This document shows positions 36,535 through 49,689 of a stretch of 64,000 nucleotides of DNA, piece after piece. Positions within the stretch are counted from its first letter, which is position 1, and every line of letters starts with the position of its first letter. The stretch covers positions 124,001-188,000 of the forward strand of contig JALJCO010007119.1 in assembly GCA_023101725.1 (NCBI GenBank). The letters run 5' to 3'. A program made the position numbers and the translations under genes. The notes under the pieces are model-generated. The model did not search any database and was not told the origin of the DNA. It saw only the letters and a program-made list of their open reading frames with translations. Source of the DNA: Atherinomorus stipes. Taxonomy: Eukaryota > Chordata > Actinopteri > Atheriniformes > Atherinidae.

Positions 36535-39500
36535 GATGTTTTAATGAGCCATTTTTTCCTTTCTAACCTCCCTTTGAGCTGATCAGACTTCAACAATATC
36601 ATCGCATTTCCCTCTTTGTCCCATCTAGTGAAGAGTTTGATCTTAAACAGGTGTCATATGTTGTCCTTTACCTGCCATTAATCTGCCATAATTATTATCT
36701 GCAGCACTAAGTGCTGACTAATTCACTATTATAAAATGGAAATGTTTTTCATGTGCCTATAATGTCGTTCAGGGAAGTTCATATTTATGACCCCTTTCAG
36801 GTGAACTGATGTATGACATCAAAGAAATTAATGGATTTTGAGTTTAGCAAAGTAGCTTACTTAGAAAGAGACTCGTTGGTGGTTTTGCTGTATCAGTTAC
36901 TGGGTAGCAAAAAAAAGTCTCTTTACTTTAAAACCATAAATATCAATCATTTCTGAAAACATCTTTCTGCATCTTTTATTATCCTTCACCTTTATTTTCC
37001 TTCATTATCCTTCTCTAAAGAGGCTTTAGAAGTTAAAAATGCCCATCCTGAGTGAATACGGTGCTCACCATTCATGCTCTTTACTCAAAATAGATCTGAC
37101 TTTAGCAGACATGTATTCTCATTGCATCAATAAAGTTGATGCATCACCCTCAAGTGAAGTGTGTTCTAGGCATGCTGGCGCATCCGTACGTGCATATGCA
37201 TGAACATGTGTTTAACACCAGGACCTCTCCTTGCAACCCTCAAGTTTTCATTTAATTCAAGAGACAACACCCGCATCCCTCCTCTTCCTCCCATACTGTG
37301 ATGTGAAGTGAGAGCTCCTCCTGATCCTTCCTATGATAATCTCTTTTTAATCTGAGAAAGTATGAGTGGACAGCTATGTCAATACCTCTTGCCACCAAGG
37401 CACACACTCCATTTTGTTTACTTCCTCTCAGCATCCAAGGAGAGGATGAGCAAGATGGATTGGTGAGAAAGAAGATGAATAGTTTGAGAGCAGAATGTGG
37501 AGATGAAGAGGAAAGTAGAGAAAATTAAGAGAGGCAGCAATTTATGTTTGAATTAAACTATGTTTATAAAGCTGTTTGACAGTTTGAAGTCTGGAGCCAC
37601 ACTTTATGATTGGTGCTATCTTTTCCATTTAAAGCCAGATACTTTATTTCTTTTTAAACCCCCACAACCCATTAGTTTGTGGATAACTCTTTGGATGCTT
37701 TGACTTTGATGTTTAAGCCAACACTGACTTATTTTTCAAGCCAGAAATGACTGAATTTGGACAAAATCAAATATTATTTGAACTGAGCAACACGGGTTTT
37801 ATCTGCACATACAGTAAATCCCAGCACACAATGGATGCACACTTAGAGGTCAGACTCACACAAAGTTGAAACCTGTGGGAGACTGTTAAGTCAAGGCCAG
37901 CAACTAAAGAGATTAAGAGTGTGTGCACGTGCATGAATACAAGTGGGTTTCTGTGTCTCCAGCATCTGCATGTGTTTGGGACACTGTGGTCGTCTCTGTA
38001 TGTGTGAAAGAGTGTTTAAATTCAGTGACAGCTGTTCATTAGTCCATTACAACCCCACACTGCTGATTCCTCAAAGCAGCACACGACAGCAGAAAGATGT
38101 TCCACAGGAAAGACACAATTCATACGAATCTCATGATTTTCTTTTCTTTTTTTTTCTTTTTGGTCTATTTATTGAAATAACTAAACTGATGTATGCATTT
38201 GAGCATCTATTGGTGTAGAAAAATACCACAATTTAAGATTTAATAGTAGAATAGTGATATTCCAACCTTGTTTGTTTGTTTTGGCATGCTTCATTGGCTT
38301 CATTTTCTCTCTGTTTAAAACTTTGCCACTATATTTATCTGAGCCTTAAAAACTAAATACTGTCCAACATCTCAAAAACTTAAGAAACGTGATGTTTTAT
38401 GATAAATTGAATAACACAGTTTTACAAGCATTAGTCAGATAACAAAAAAGGCAACTTTACTATTTTTTTAATCGGGGGGGGGGGGGGGGGGATTTTAATG
38501 ATTAATAGAAAAAAATAATAAAACAGCACAATTTAGTGAAAATGATCAGGTGGAGTGAGCTCTACATAGCTCTACATCAACTAAATAAATAGTGGGCTTA
38601 CTGTAAACTATTTCCACATTTGTCATCACAGAGTACATTTACTTAGAGTACTTTTTGGTAGGCAACATTTAAAAGTTGAGAAAACATGTCCTGTACCACT
38701 TCCTCCCAAGCTGCATAGGCTATAATTTATGCAGCCGTGACAGCCTTTGCTTCTTTGCACAAGACTCCAAAATAACACACACCACAGTATCTCTTGTGTA
38801 TCAATGTTCAAACAAACATTATAAAATAATGTTAACTGTCATTTGAAGATGGTACTTATGACATGTACCTTCATCATAGTAAATGCAGCCTTATCTGTGA
38901 ATACTAAATGCTTTTCCTTGTGATGCATTTGCTGTGTCATGTTTGTGCATCTGGGCTGTCTGATGTGAATGAGTGGGGCAGCGTGGAAGCATATGGACAG
39001 TGACCAGCACAGGTCTGTCTCACTGAACTTTAAATTAGATCTGCACACCTGGCAGACACTGTTGTCGTACTGTAACTACAGTCAGATCCTGGCTGCACTA
39101 TGCAGGCTGAAATGCTCAACAATGAAAATGAATAAAACGAAGGCCTGTGTCTTTATGGTACTGCAGACTGTCCCATATCTTGGTAGTAGCTATACAGTAT
39201 ATATAGTGTGTTACTGTAATACAGCAAGTAAGATAAGGCAGTGATGTCCAGTTAAGCAAGCAGAAGAAAATATTGCAGCAACTTGATTTAGAAATGAAAA
39301 AAGGGAAAAAACTATTTAGAAATACAACAAACTCATACCCTTTTTTTAATCCATAAACGTTGCACTTCAGTCAAATCCGTCTCAGATCCCACAAAGATAA
39401 GATGTATTACAAAACGTGAAGATTTTGTTTTTTGCATTAAACATATTCAGTTTTTTTTTTTACAGCTAACAGAAACAATGAAGCACTTATGCATTTGCTT

Positions 39501-39794
39501 CTGTGAACTGTTACAGAGAAGCGATTGTGAATGACTATAAATCTGAATTTACAACACTATTACTGTCTTACTGAATTTAGTAAAAGCTGTAAAACTATGG
39601 TTAAATGTTCATCCACTGCATGCAAATGAAGAGTTAATACGGTCAGTTACCAAATAACAGTATATAACCATAATATATTAGCATAAATTAGTACTTTTGT
39701 CATTCAACCTGCCCCCCACAAAATTTGCTGAGCTAACCAAAGTCAGGGGAAACTTGCCTCCTGCCACACTGGCTTGGCTCAAAGTTTGCACAAA
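36535..39794. other. Intergenic, nothing recognised except an 18-nt G-run
   Basis: AT-rich spacer. An uninterrupted run of 18 G lies at 38474-38491. No exon, RNA gene or complete element is supported. Confidence 0.5.
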
Positions 39795-39910
<116 letters not shown>

Positions 39911-42900
39911 TAATTGTGTTGGATTTAAAAATGCATTTGATTTAAGTCTTTGTTGCAAAAATTAGAGGTGTTACAGAAACACATTACTCTTAAATGCTTT
40001 CTTGGGTTTTTTTTCTTTCCTTTTCTTTTTTTCTGACTTTTCAAATGCAAATGTTTGATGGCTTTTACCATCATTTTGGAATGACAGGGCTGCACTATGA
40101 ATATCCACAAACTTATTTACAGTATTCATACAGTATAATCCAACAATAAGTCATATGTTTTTCTACTTAAACTGGAAAGTAACAGATGCCTTTGCAGTAA
40201 GTATGTAATGTGTACCACCGAAGCAGATTTTAAGCAATCTTATTTTAAGAGACGCTTTATAATATACAAACAAATACATTGCACAAAGGATCTCAGACAT
40301 TCATAATGCATCATGTTATATTCTGTGAGATATGTTTCAAATATTGTAGAACCTTTCAAAGTAATTGTTTTAGTTTTGCATCCATCTAGGTGTTAGTGCG
40401 ATCCTTAATTATACAGTTTAGCCAGTTGGAATTGGAGATTAATTTATTATAGAAAAGGAGCAATTCAGGCAATCTGATTATATTTTATTTTTATCAGATT
40501 TAGAAAAAGGGAGGAGATCTGATCTGTCCATAGCATCAGAGTTGAGTCACACTAAATCCAAGAAACACACATCATGGTGTGTATCTTATAAAGTTTAATC
40601 ATACAGTATATAGCATGAAAGCTGCATCACTAGAACATCCATGCTGAGAAATCACAGCTTGCAGCTATTTCAGAGGTTTTTTTTCCTTTAATGTAACTCC
40701 ACTTGTTTGTGGTTTTGATAATTTATCAATTATTTCACATTTTCCACAGAGATTTCCACCGTCCAACTCAAGCAAGATCACAATAAACAAAATGGTTTTA
40801 CTACACTATGAATGAAAAAAAAAAAAACTATAAGAAGAGACACAGCTGCAATAGTGAGAGAAACTGCATGAAGTCTTTGCATGTGTGAGTGTGTGTCATC
40901 GTATTACTCAGTTTGGGGGGTTGTATGTGTAAATTTGTTCACAAATTGCCACATTTTTAGGAAAGTATGGTCAGGGTTAGAGTAAGTCTCATGGAAAAAA
41001 AGACCATTTTGAGGTGATGGAAACACTGTGTGTTTGTGTGTGTGTGTGAGATTAGTGATGAAGTAGCCCTGCAAGGGTGTTATGTACTTTAAGATACAGA
41101 ATGTGTTAGATGGAAATGACCATGTGCCATTAGTGAGAAAAACTGAAGAAAAGAAAGTGAAGAGATAGAAGAGACAAGTGAGGGAAAATGTGATATGCTG
41201 GGAGGGGAAAGTGCTGTGTGGTGAACAAATTAAGTGATGAGTGTGTGATTTAAGGGAAAAAAAGAGCTGTGAGGGAGTGTAAGTTTGAGTGTGTGGGATG
41301 GTAAAGCTGGGTTTTAAAAAAAAAGGGCAGGAGAGGGGAAGAACAAAAAGAAGTAAACATGCCAGAGAAGGAGAGGAGGCAGAGGGAAAGAGAGGAGAAA
41401 GGAGCAGAGGAGCGAGGGCAATGAGCTGGATTGAATACCATCTGACAGGTCCAGCTGGGAGTTTGCCCACCCTGCAGCACCGCAAAACCCCTCAATATGG
41501 AGGCCAATTACTGCTGCCCGTGTGACCGTGGCATGGCAGCATCAGAGATGCAACCCTCCTCCTCACCGCTCCTTTCCCTCTGCCCCCCCTTTCCTCACAC
41601 TCCCCCCTAAAAAATAAATAAATAAAAAAAAAGCACTCCCACCATCTGTGCAGAGTGACAACAACCTCTATACCCTACCATGCACAGCACTGTTCTCTGT
41701 ACACACACACACACACATTTGGGGCAAACACATCAAACATAACAAATCCTCACTTCGGGTTGTGTGAGCTTTTTTTCTTGAGTCAAGTTTTTAAGTGGTT
41801 TCATCTTTTTTTAATCACAAAAACCACAACGAGGTCGGATACTTTCACACCTTCATGTTTATTCTCTGTATCTGTTGGACACATGAACACTTTTCATGCA
41901 ATCATGGATGCCTGAACGCACGGCACTGTTGTTCCTTAGATGCGGTGGAATTTCAATCTATGCCAGCCAGCTCCATCTCTTATCACAGAGCTGGGCGTGG
42001 CGCTCAAGCTGTCAGGGTGGCATGGGTGGGAGTGTGCGGGGTGGTGGGTGAGCATGATGTAGAGGCACCCGCTGTCCATTGCAGTGGAGGTGACTCTCAG
42101 ATTTAGCTCTGCGTGCAGCCAGACAAAATCGTCTAAGTGATCTCTTCAACTGGTGGGGAGTAAGTGACAAATAAAACATGTTGCACATTTATCAGAGCTC
42201 CCTCTCATGCAAACACACGCACGTGCACACCACTCTACAGGAGCTCTCCAATGAGTGATCTTGACCTGACAGTAGGCTACTTTTTTGTCTCTTTCTTTTT
42301 CCTTTTTTTTTAAATTTCGGATATAAATTAACATGATGCCGGTTTATTTCTGCTTCCCTCTCATATGTTATGCTTGCAACACCGATTAGTCCCGTGAAAA
42401 ACTTTTTTCGAGATTAATCCCCAAATAGATAATCCGATAAATGTTTATCTAATCTAATAAATGGGAGTGGAAGCGTCCAGATGGAGATTTAAGTATGGCC
42501 TGGGCTCATGATTTGGGGTTTGCAGTGCTGTGCGGCTATTTTGGCAAATCAGTTGATAGCTTTTTAAGCATTCAACAGAACTATGATCTGGATTATTTAA
42601 TTACAGTAATTGCGTGGTTTTATAATAAACATTCATCTGAACAATTACACTCCGAAAAGGAGGCCAACCAAGCTAATTGGGTTTATATTCTCCAGTCTTT
42701 TCACCAGTTTGTCACAGATATTTGGAATATCGTTAGGCAATTTTTTAAAAGCTTAAATATAGCTACGATTACAATATTTTATAATTGTTTTGAATACATT
42801 TCTAACTATATTGTAGGCAATGAATTTTTGAAGTTCTTAATTAATTCCTGCAAATCAAATGATAACAATATTAATGTTAATAATAATAACTGAATTTATT

Positions 42901-45900
42901 CTGGTACATGCTATTGTCTTACATGTGAGTTAAGGGTTAAAAGTCGCTGACAGAAAGTTGAAATAAACAAGCAAAGTTTATTTTAATCCGAGGCCCTACA
43001 AGTTTTATGCCTCATCTCTGCAAAAGTGTTTGACCGAGGACTGGGGAGAGGGGAAGGTCGCTTCCCGTGCGCGGAGCCACGCGTGGACACTCAGTCGCCT
43101 TTAACGGCGTAGAATAATGAACAGATGCTGAGTGAATTAGGAAAGAAATACTGGGTCCCTCCCACAAGGGCCACTTTGGCAGGGGCCGCCTGGCTGCCAC
43201 GTGGCGCAGCTGGCACCGGCTCGGTGATGGTGGGCTCTACCAGTCTCTGGCTTTACTGGTGCTCAGACATTTAGCGAGTTGGCACTGCGCTCCTCCATCA
43301 AATCTTCTGCCAACCGCTACCCTTCTTCACTAAAAAATCCCCCCACGAGCTAAGTGAGAGGTTAGAGCAAAAATAAAACCTGAAACGTGCCTCTCATCGT
43401 CAGGCCTGCCCTTCACCTGAGGCAGGAAGTTTAAGTGGACAAATAACAGAGATTCTTTTGCATTTTGATCTCTTTGGATGATGTTATGATGATCTTATTC
43501 CATCTGGTAAAGAATATTCAAAAATTTTAGAGGGGGCAATCATTGACTTTAAGACACTCATACACGGGCTACAAGTGTCCACAGAGGATTGATTTGTCCC
43601 GAACCTGCTCGTTCAATCACCAACTTCTAAACAGTGGCTACACATCAAATGCGCATTAGGCAGCATCAACTTCAGGATGTTTCAGATCAGATTGACAGTC
43701 ATACAAACGAACAACTGCTGGGTTAAATAAACCAAAATAATTCAGCATTTTAGTGTAGGCTAGGCGGTGAATGTATAGCCTAATTGATCTCGTTAATTTA
43801 AACTGATCAAATGAAAAAAAAGTGTGAAAAAATATTGTAAATCGAACATTAGACTATTCTTCAATAATGCCTTATTTTAGTAATTTTGTAATTTGCAGCC
43901 AATTTCCGTATCGGTAGGATAGCCTACATAAAATAGTTTATAAAATCTGTTTTCTGTGGATAATCAACAAAGCCGCGGCGCTGAAACTCTTTTCAAAATT
44001 GTTAATTTAATCTTCTGTGTTTCTGTTCTCGTAATTTCAGCTTGAACTATGTGTGTTTGATCTGTGTTAGTCATCTCTGTGCTTTTGCATTTCAAAACGA
44101 CGGGACACTAAGCCCCATTTTTGCACCTGCTCGCCTCTCACCTCTGTCATTCATGTATTGAAGTCAGGTGGACATTTAGGCCGAAATTAAATCTCAACAT
44201 AAGAAACGCTGTAAATGTCGGGATTACACGTTTTATTGCATCACAAGATCATTTTCATGTACAATTTTCTGGCATCCTTTTGCTTTTTCCCTTTTCTCTT
44301 TTCCCACCCCTTGGAACAGTGTTGGATGGGACAGTTTCCACCCTCCGGTGCCCGGTACTGATTTCCCCTGGATGTCCGCAGCAACATATGGGACCCAGGG
44401 CATTGGTCCAAAAGATGGTGCATGCTCCCGCTATTGACATGAAAAATCACCAATGATGGGATCCAGCACACATAAGCTCAAATTTTCAACCATTGTGTTT
44501 AATTTTGACAATGTTTTAAATATGACGATTAAATCAATAACTTTGAAAAATGCCAAAAAGGAAAAAGAAAGAAACAAAAGCCTGTCCTTAAAAAATCTCA
44601 CTATTAACTGTATTTTTTGACGATAGAAAAATTAATTTAATCAACCATTCGTTGAACGTATTTGTGCTCAGTGATGATCATTTAAAATTAGTTTTAATAT
44701 GCAACTCTCATGATTTCTTAATGAGATCATTGTATAATTTAAGTATTTGGACAGTTTTCTGTATACCTACTCACCCGAGAGTCAAACAGTGCTGGTTTGA
44801 CAAGGCCCAGATCCACTTGCAGGTGTTTTTTTATGCTTCAAGTCCTATAGCCTACTTCTTCATCCTTTGCAGGTTTGAGGCCTATTCCGTGTTGAATGTG
44901 CTATCTGACGCCACTTTAAAAGGTCAAATTGTGTTTAAAGTAAAAAAAAAAAAGAAGGTAAAAACAAGATTTAACTTAAATGTTAACGATTTATGTGGAG
45001 GGTTTGATTAAGGCTCCCGCTATTCTTCCATTCATGAATAGTAAAGACCCATTTTAAAGGGGCATTTTGCGTTGTAAAAATGTGAAAACCTGTTCATGTA
45101 GAGCAATACTGCAACCGATGCATAAGACCAGAGCTGTCCTCTGAAGACATTTGGACGGCTGGTCTCTGATATATTCGAGTCCAGTCAAGATTCTGTGAAA
45201 ACCATGAAATTTCTGCAGCTTTTTTAAAACAATATTCTAACACCAACAGGTCTTGAAATCTGAACTTGTTTGCACAGTTTGCAGGTTGTTTTTTTAATTA
45301 ATTATTTGAGGAAAAACTGTCAGACTAAGGTGATCAATGTCACACGGACTTTGTAAGTTCACATGCAGTAAATAAAACTGCACGATCCTTTTAAATCTAT
45401 TAAACATAAAAAAAGCGCCAAAACATAGAGATTAAAATAAAATGAAGCAAACTGAATAGCCTATACTGTTTCATAAGTTGCCACCGCTTTATGTTAATTT
45501 TATAAGACGCTGTTTTATTGAGCACGGACATGTCAAATCTAATGTTTTTAGAAAAGGCTGTGACGATATTCGTCCAGAATAATTGGCTGACATGTTTGGT
45601 GCTGTTTATTTGGATATTTTAGACACTATATGTAAAGGCCGGTATCAACACCATTAGCAATTTGGCCTATATTTCTGTTTGGCCAATAAAACCTTTTACT
45701 AAACTGAAATAGCCACATTGGAGACAAACAGATGGCGTAAAAGTTGATATCAAACAAAAAAGTTTAAGTCTTCTAATTGACAACATTAAGAAACAGTTCA
45801 GAACCTGATCCATAATGATTATGCTATATTCAACAAGGAAACGCAACATGTTTTGTCGTGTTGAAAACAAAATGTGTTTTCCTCGATTCGTAAAAAAAAA

Positions 45901-46093
45901 AAAAAAAACACTTCAAATTTTAAGCCAAAGATTCCTGATATCATTTCAGCGTTTGTATTTGTGTGAACCCTCTCTTTGAAATTAAGTTCACAAGTTCTAT
46001 TTTCGACCACACTCATGAAACCGGCAGTCTGGGAAAATGCTTCCCTGGTGTTCACAACATTTGTTCAGTCATTTCAGACAATTATAAAACACT
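39911..46093. other. Gene-free DNA downstream of neurod2 with candidate enhancers
   Basis: No gene is supported. Non-repetitive blocks with E-boxes occur near 41390-41560 (CATCTG and CAGCTG within 20 bp), 42400-42740 and 43010-43270 (CAGATG, then CAGCTG). A 132-codon frame (42495-42893) overlaps the second block but has no recognisable domain and an AT-rich, Asn-rich tail. A 193-codon minus-strand frame (40904-41485) is low-complexity and TG-repeat driven, so it was not called. Confidence 0.35.
42400..42740. promoter_or_regulatory. Candidate neurod2-domain enhancer
   Basis: This stretch has GAGATTAATCCCC (a bicoid/OTX-type TAATCC core), GATAAATGTTTATC (inverted, forkhead-like), the E-box CCAGATGG at 42477-42484, and TAATTACAGTAATT. 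There is no repeat signature. Dense neural-type motifs without coding constraint suggest a conserved element. Conservation has not been tested. Confidence 0.3.
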
Positions 46094-46372
46094 TTTATTC
46101 ATTTTGTTCGTGTCATAACATGTTTCTTGTTGGCTTATACATCTTTATGTCAATTGCACTCATTCTGCATACAGGATAACAGTGGACACACTTTGACAGG
46201 ATGTACAGCAGTATAGAGATGACATCAGTAGAATACAGAAGACAATCAGAAGATTCTTTCTGTCACTTCCATGTCTCATTTTTAGGAGCTCCAGTTACTT
46301 TCCGAATAATACTGAACGTTATTAGATTGTCATTAAGTCAATAAGCCTGGTTGGGTCAATGAGTAATTGAGC
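46094..46372 (-). other. neurod2: neurod2 3' UTR with candidate polyadenylation signal
   Basis: Starting after the neurod2 stop codon (46373-46375), the first good AATAAA on the minus strand is TTTATT at 46094-46099, giving a 3' UTR of about 280 nt. Further TTTATT copies near 45605 could mark longer forms. Confidence 0.45.
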
Positions 46373-47440
46373 TCAATTGTGGAAAAAAGCATTGAGATCC
46401 TCATATGGTGGCGCCCTGTCATGGTGCAAGTGCACATCGTGGAAAGGTGGAATGTTTTCTGAGTGCGCACCACCACTGCGCGCTCCTGAGGGGCCAAAAG
46501 ATAGACTGTGACTGGGTCGAGATGTGGTCAGTCCGGAGTAATGCATAGAGTAATGATAGTTCCTGTCTGTCTCAGAAGACTCTTGTTGTCTCCCAGAAAC
46601 CCCGCTGTTCAGGCACACGGGCGGACTGTGCTGGCCTTCGTAGTCCGGACTGCTGTAGTCAGGGGACGTCCCACCCGGCGGGTACACGGCTTCGTACCCA
46701 GAGCTGTAGGAGTGGCTTCTTAGATTGAGAGCACCGGTTCCGGGCTGGTAATGAGGACTGGAGAGGCGGGAACAGCGGTAGGGGTAGGGATGGACCGAGA
46801 AAGGAGAGCTGGGCATGTGGAAGCGGGCTCCGTCTGTGCACTGTTCTGTCAGGAAGTTCCTAGTGTTGAGCTGCAGGCAGCCTGCCACCAGATTTGTGGT
46901 GGGCTGGGACAGCCCTTTACACAACATCTGCACGTAGGTCACCACATCTGGACGCTTCCCGTTGCGTAAAATCTCCCCAAGGGCTAATATATAATTCTTG
47001 GCCAGCCTCAATGTCTCAATCTTAGACAGTTTCTGGGTTTTGGAATAGCACGGCACCACTTTGCGCAGGTTGTCCAGCGCTGAATTCAAGTCGTGCATGC
47101 GCGTGCGCTCCCGTGCGTTCGCCTTTATTCGGCGCACCTTGGAGCGCTCGATACGGGCCGCAGTCATCTTCCGTTTCTTTGGGCCACGCTTCTTGGGTTT
47201 GTCTCCATCGTTCTCATCCCCGCATTCCTCTTCCTCAGCTTCATCATCCTCGTCGTCGTCACCGGCCATCTCAGACTCAGCTCGGCTGCTGCCTTCTTGC
47301 GGCTCGTCCAGCTCATCCTCACCGAGGTGACAGGACTCGTGCTCGTTGGCCTTGCATTCCTGGCTCTCATTGTCCTCCACCCAGTCAGCCGCGAGCCTCT
47401 GGACGTCCGGCAGCACCTCGCTGAACAGACGGCTCAACAT
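46373..47440 (-). CDS. neurod2: Neuronal differentiation 2, bHLH transcription factor
   Basis: NEUROD2 is a nuclear basic helix-loop-helix activator that dimerises with E-proteins on CANNTG E-boxes to drive neuronal differentiation. The predicted protein has 355 residues. It starts MLSRLFSE, with an acidic stretch at 60-80 ([12 protein letters not shown]), the nuclear signal [11 protein letters not shown] (81-91), and the bHLH at about 102-155 with [13 protein letters not shown] and [20 protein letters not shown]. The family block [18 protein letters not shown] (175-192) follows, and the end is DLNAFFHN. I chose the Met at 47438-47440, not one 30 nt upstream, because a splice acceptor (CTTACAG) places the exon start at 47453, leaving 13 nt of leader, and because the human protein starts MLTRLFSE. 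The basic region has Thr at 113 where NEUROD1/2/6 have Asn, as in NEUROD4 (from memory). The C-terminal half and linkage to ppp1r1b still identify it as neurod2. Confidence 0.95.
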   Translation of the reverse strand: MLSRLFSEVLPDVQRLAADWVEDNESQECKANEHESCHLGEDELDEPQEGSSRAESEMAGDDDEDDEAEEEECGDENDGDKPKKRGPKKRKMTAARIERSKVRRIKANARERTRMHDLNSALDNLRKVVPCYSKTQKLSKIETLRLAKNYILALGEILRNGKRPDVVTYVQMLCKGLSQPTTNLVAGCLQLNTRNFLTEQCTDGARFHMPSSPFSVHPYPYRCSRLSSPHYQPGTGALNLRSHSYSSGYEAVYPPGGTSPDYSSPDYEGQHSPPVCLNSGVSGRQQESSETDRNYHYSMHYSGLTTSRPSHSLSFGPSGARSGGAHSENIPPFHDVHLHHDRAPPYEDLNAFFHN

Positions 47441-47453
47441 CGTGGCAGGCAAC

Positions 47454-49240
47454 CTGTAAGAGAGTAACATTTCAGCAAACTGCTGCTCTGGTTGTACTGC
47501 AAAGCAAAATGACCAACTTTGATTGATTTTTGTGGGCTTGTAACTACTATTTATCTAAAGAAGTAAAAGCTCTGCATATAATATCCCCTAATTGTTGTGC
47601 ATGTCCAGCCCAACCCTGCTCTCGTGTAGAGAAACAGGTGTTACTCCAATAAGCCCAACATTTAGGCAACAATAGAAAAAGAAAAAGCAAATATTTTAAC
47701 GAAACATCGGAAGGCAGATGACAGACAAACATTTTTAAGCTGATGGAGAGAAATTAAAATAATGATTTTTCATAGCTCAGAGTTACAAGGATCAAACATA
47801 TTGCTGATGGGCCTTTGTGCAATTCTTAAAAGTTTATCAATTGAATAGTTGTCCATCTTTTCGATAATCAAACATTAGCTACCCTGAATAAAGATTTTTA
47901 TACAGACTTTTGCTGGAGGTTTTCTGTAAATTCTGACTGAATCTAATAATTGAAAGGGCTTGGAGCAATAGCCGCTCCTCGGCCTGCACCTACGTCGGCT
48001 TGCTCTCCTTGCAGCTGGATCAGGGATCAACGTCGGTCAGCTTCAGCTGATTCCCCAGGGACACAGTGAAGACCTGCACCCAATAAAGTACCACCTGACG
48101 AAATTCCAGTCCAGTCAGTCACAAAAATATCAGATCCCAAATACTTTGAAGTCTGCAGCTTTTTCCTTTTTCTACAAGACCTTTTATAGAAAATGCAATC
48201 CAAAGACCTCCAATATAGAGATTAAAGTTATTTTAGACATTCTTTATTGTTAATGGATTTCAATGCCACGAAAATTATACTGAATTAAGACGATTGGAGC
48301 TTTTACAGACCTTCTGTTGGTTAATCAACCCTATTTTCTACAACTATCGACCGCGACGACAGCAAAATCCTTTGTTTTACAGGTTCCATTCCAGTAAAGG
48401 TTTACATTTTAAAAAGGCACATGTATTTAAGATGTTGGTCTACATTCTTTTGTTGGCACTTTTAACAACCTTTTCATGTCAAAGTCGTTTTAGGGGTTAA
48501 GAGGTCATGTTTAGACAAGAAACATTTTAATATCATGTTTTGTTAAAAGCTTATTGACTAAATGTGTTTTTCATTCTACATTCTTTCAGGTAAGCCGATC
48601 AATGATTTGGGCTCAGCAGATATATTATGAATTAAAAATTAGATTTAAAAGCAATGCAAAAAGGACAAAAATGTCCTCAAATCTTCACAGATGTTTCCAG
48701 CGCTCAGAGCTCAGCTGTGCTTATGGAGTCCAAGGACGCAGTCTATTTTTTCTAATCTTGTAAGCACAATGTAATTAATGCCAACCAATACCTTGTCAAT
48801 TAGCCTGTGCATCTCTATGGAGAATTCAACCCCCACAGTGCTGTGACGCGCATCCTGCAAGAACTCGAACACACGCATTTTGCACACACATTTAGTAACG
48901 AATAAAACATAGTTCCTGTACTCAAATTGCAAAGATAAAGAGTTATTTTGTACAGTTTGTTGGTTTGATGATGGAGAATCTAATTAAACTGAACGCAAGA
49001 TCGATATCTTCGAAAGGATCAGTACTAAAGAGCTTTAAGAAGAGATTACAAGCTTATCTGATCAGATTGAAGGTAACAGAAAGAGCAAATGGGTGGAAAA
49101 AAGGGACGTTATGACTCCAAGACAGATTTAATGCATAAAATTGTCTCCAGCTATTTGGTTTTAACATCCCTTTTTGTCTTTCTACACAGACAAAAAACAA
49201 TTTGTAGCTTTATTTGAAAAATTGAAAATGCGTAACCTAC
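47454..49240 (-). other. neurod2: neurod2 intron 1 (5' UTR intron)
   Basis: A 1787-bp intron inferred between a GAG|GTAGGT donor (intron start 49240) and the acceptor at 47454-47455. One-intron genes with all coding sequence in exon 2 are the rule in the NeuroD family. A repeat-free block at about 47950-48120 contains CAGCTG twice and CACCTG and may be an intronic regulatory element. Confidence 0.55.
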
Positions 49241-49480
49241 CTCCGTGGTGGAGCTCAATGACGGGGCAGAGCTGGTTTGTTTACACCATTTCTCTCCGGG
49301 TGGGCATCACATCCACACGCCCTGCGCGGCTGCTCGTGCAGGCGAGGCACTGCGTGTTTGCTCTCACACCTCTGTCTTCTCTAGTGTTCTCTCCTCTCTT
49401 CTCGTCTCCTCTCCCCTCTCCTGTCCTGCCTCCCTGCTCTGTCTGCTGCTGCTGCTGCTATCCCCAGCCCAAACGCATGG
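49241..49480 (-). other. neurod2: neurod2 non-coding exon 1 (approximate 5' end)
   Basis: On the minus strand a GA-rich leader with a (GCA)5-like run (plus-strand 49443-49459) leads to the splice donor GGAG|GTAGGT at 49241/49240. There is no long open frame. The transcription start is not determinable, so the upstream limit is approximate. Confidence 0.45.
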
Positions 49481-49680
49481 AGGGAGCCGTGTGGCACCTC
49501 AGAGGCAGGACTGGGTGGGTTACATACCAGCTCTGATGCCAGGCCCATATGGCTGGCACGTCATTGGCAAGAGCCATCACATGAGAGCCGGTGATTGACA
49601 TGCGGCCGCATTCACAGAGACTGGCTTCCCCTGGGGGAGAAGGACTCGCCATCTGTCACTGAGCTGAAAGAGAAAATGGA
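49480..49680 (-). promoter_or_regulatory. neurod2: neurod2 proximal promoter with three E-boxes
   Basis: Three E-boxes lie within about 110 bp: CATATG at 49546-49551, CACATG at 49578-49583 (CATGTG on the gene strand) and CATCTG at 49650-49655 (CAGATG on the gene strand). A CRE-like TGACGTGC lies nearby (plus-strand GCACGTCA at 49556-49563). CAGATG and CATATG are favoured sites of neurogenin and NeuroD proteins, so activation by proneural bHLH factors or autoregulation is plausible. There is no clear TATA box. Confidence 0.5.
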
Positions 49681-49689
49681 ATAAGGAGT

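Noticed and set aside
40904..41485. 193-codon minus-strand frame
   Set aside because: Low-complexity Leu/Phe/Ser/His composition from CT- and TG-rich DNA; no domain, no splice context, no conserved start.
46508..47467. Plus-strand frames of 60-124 codons
   Set aside because: Antisense shadows of the neurod2 coding exon.
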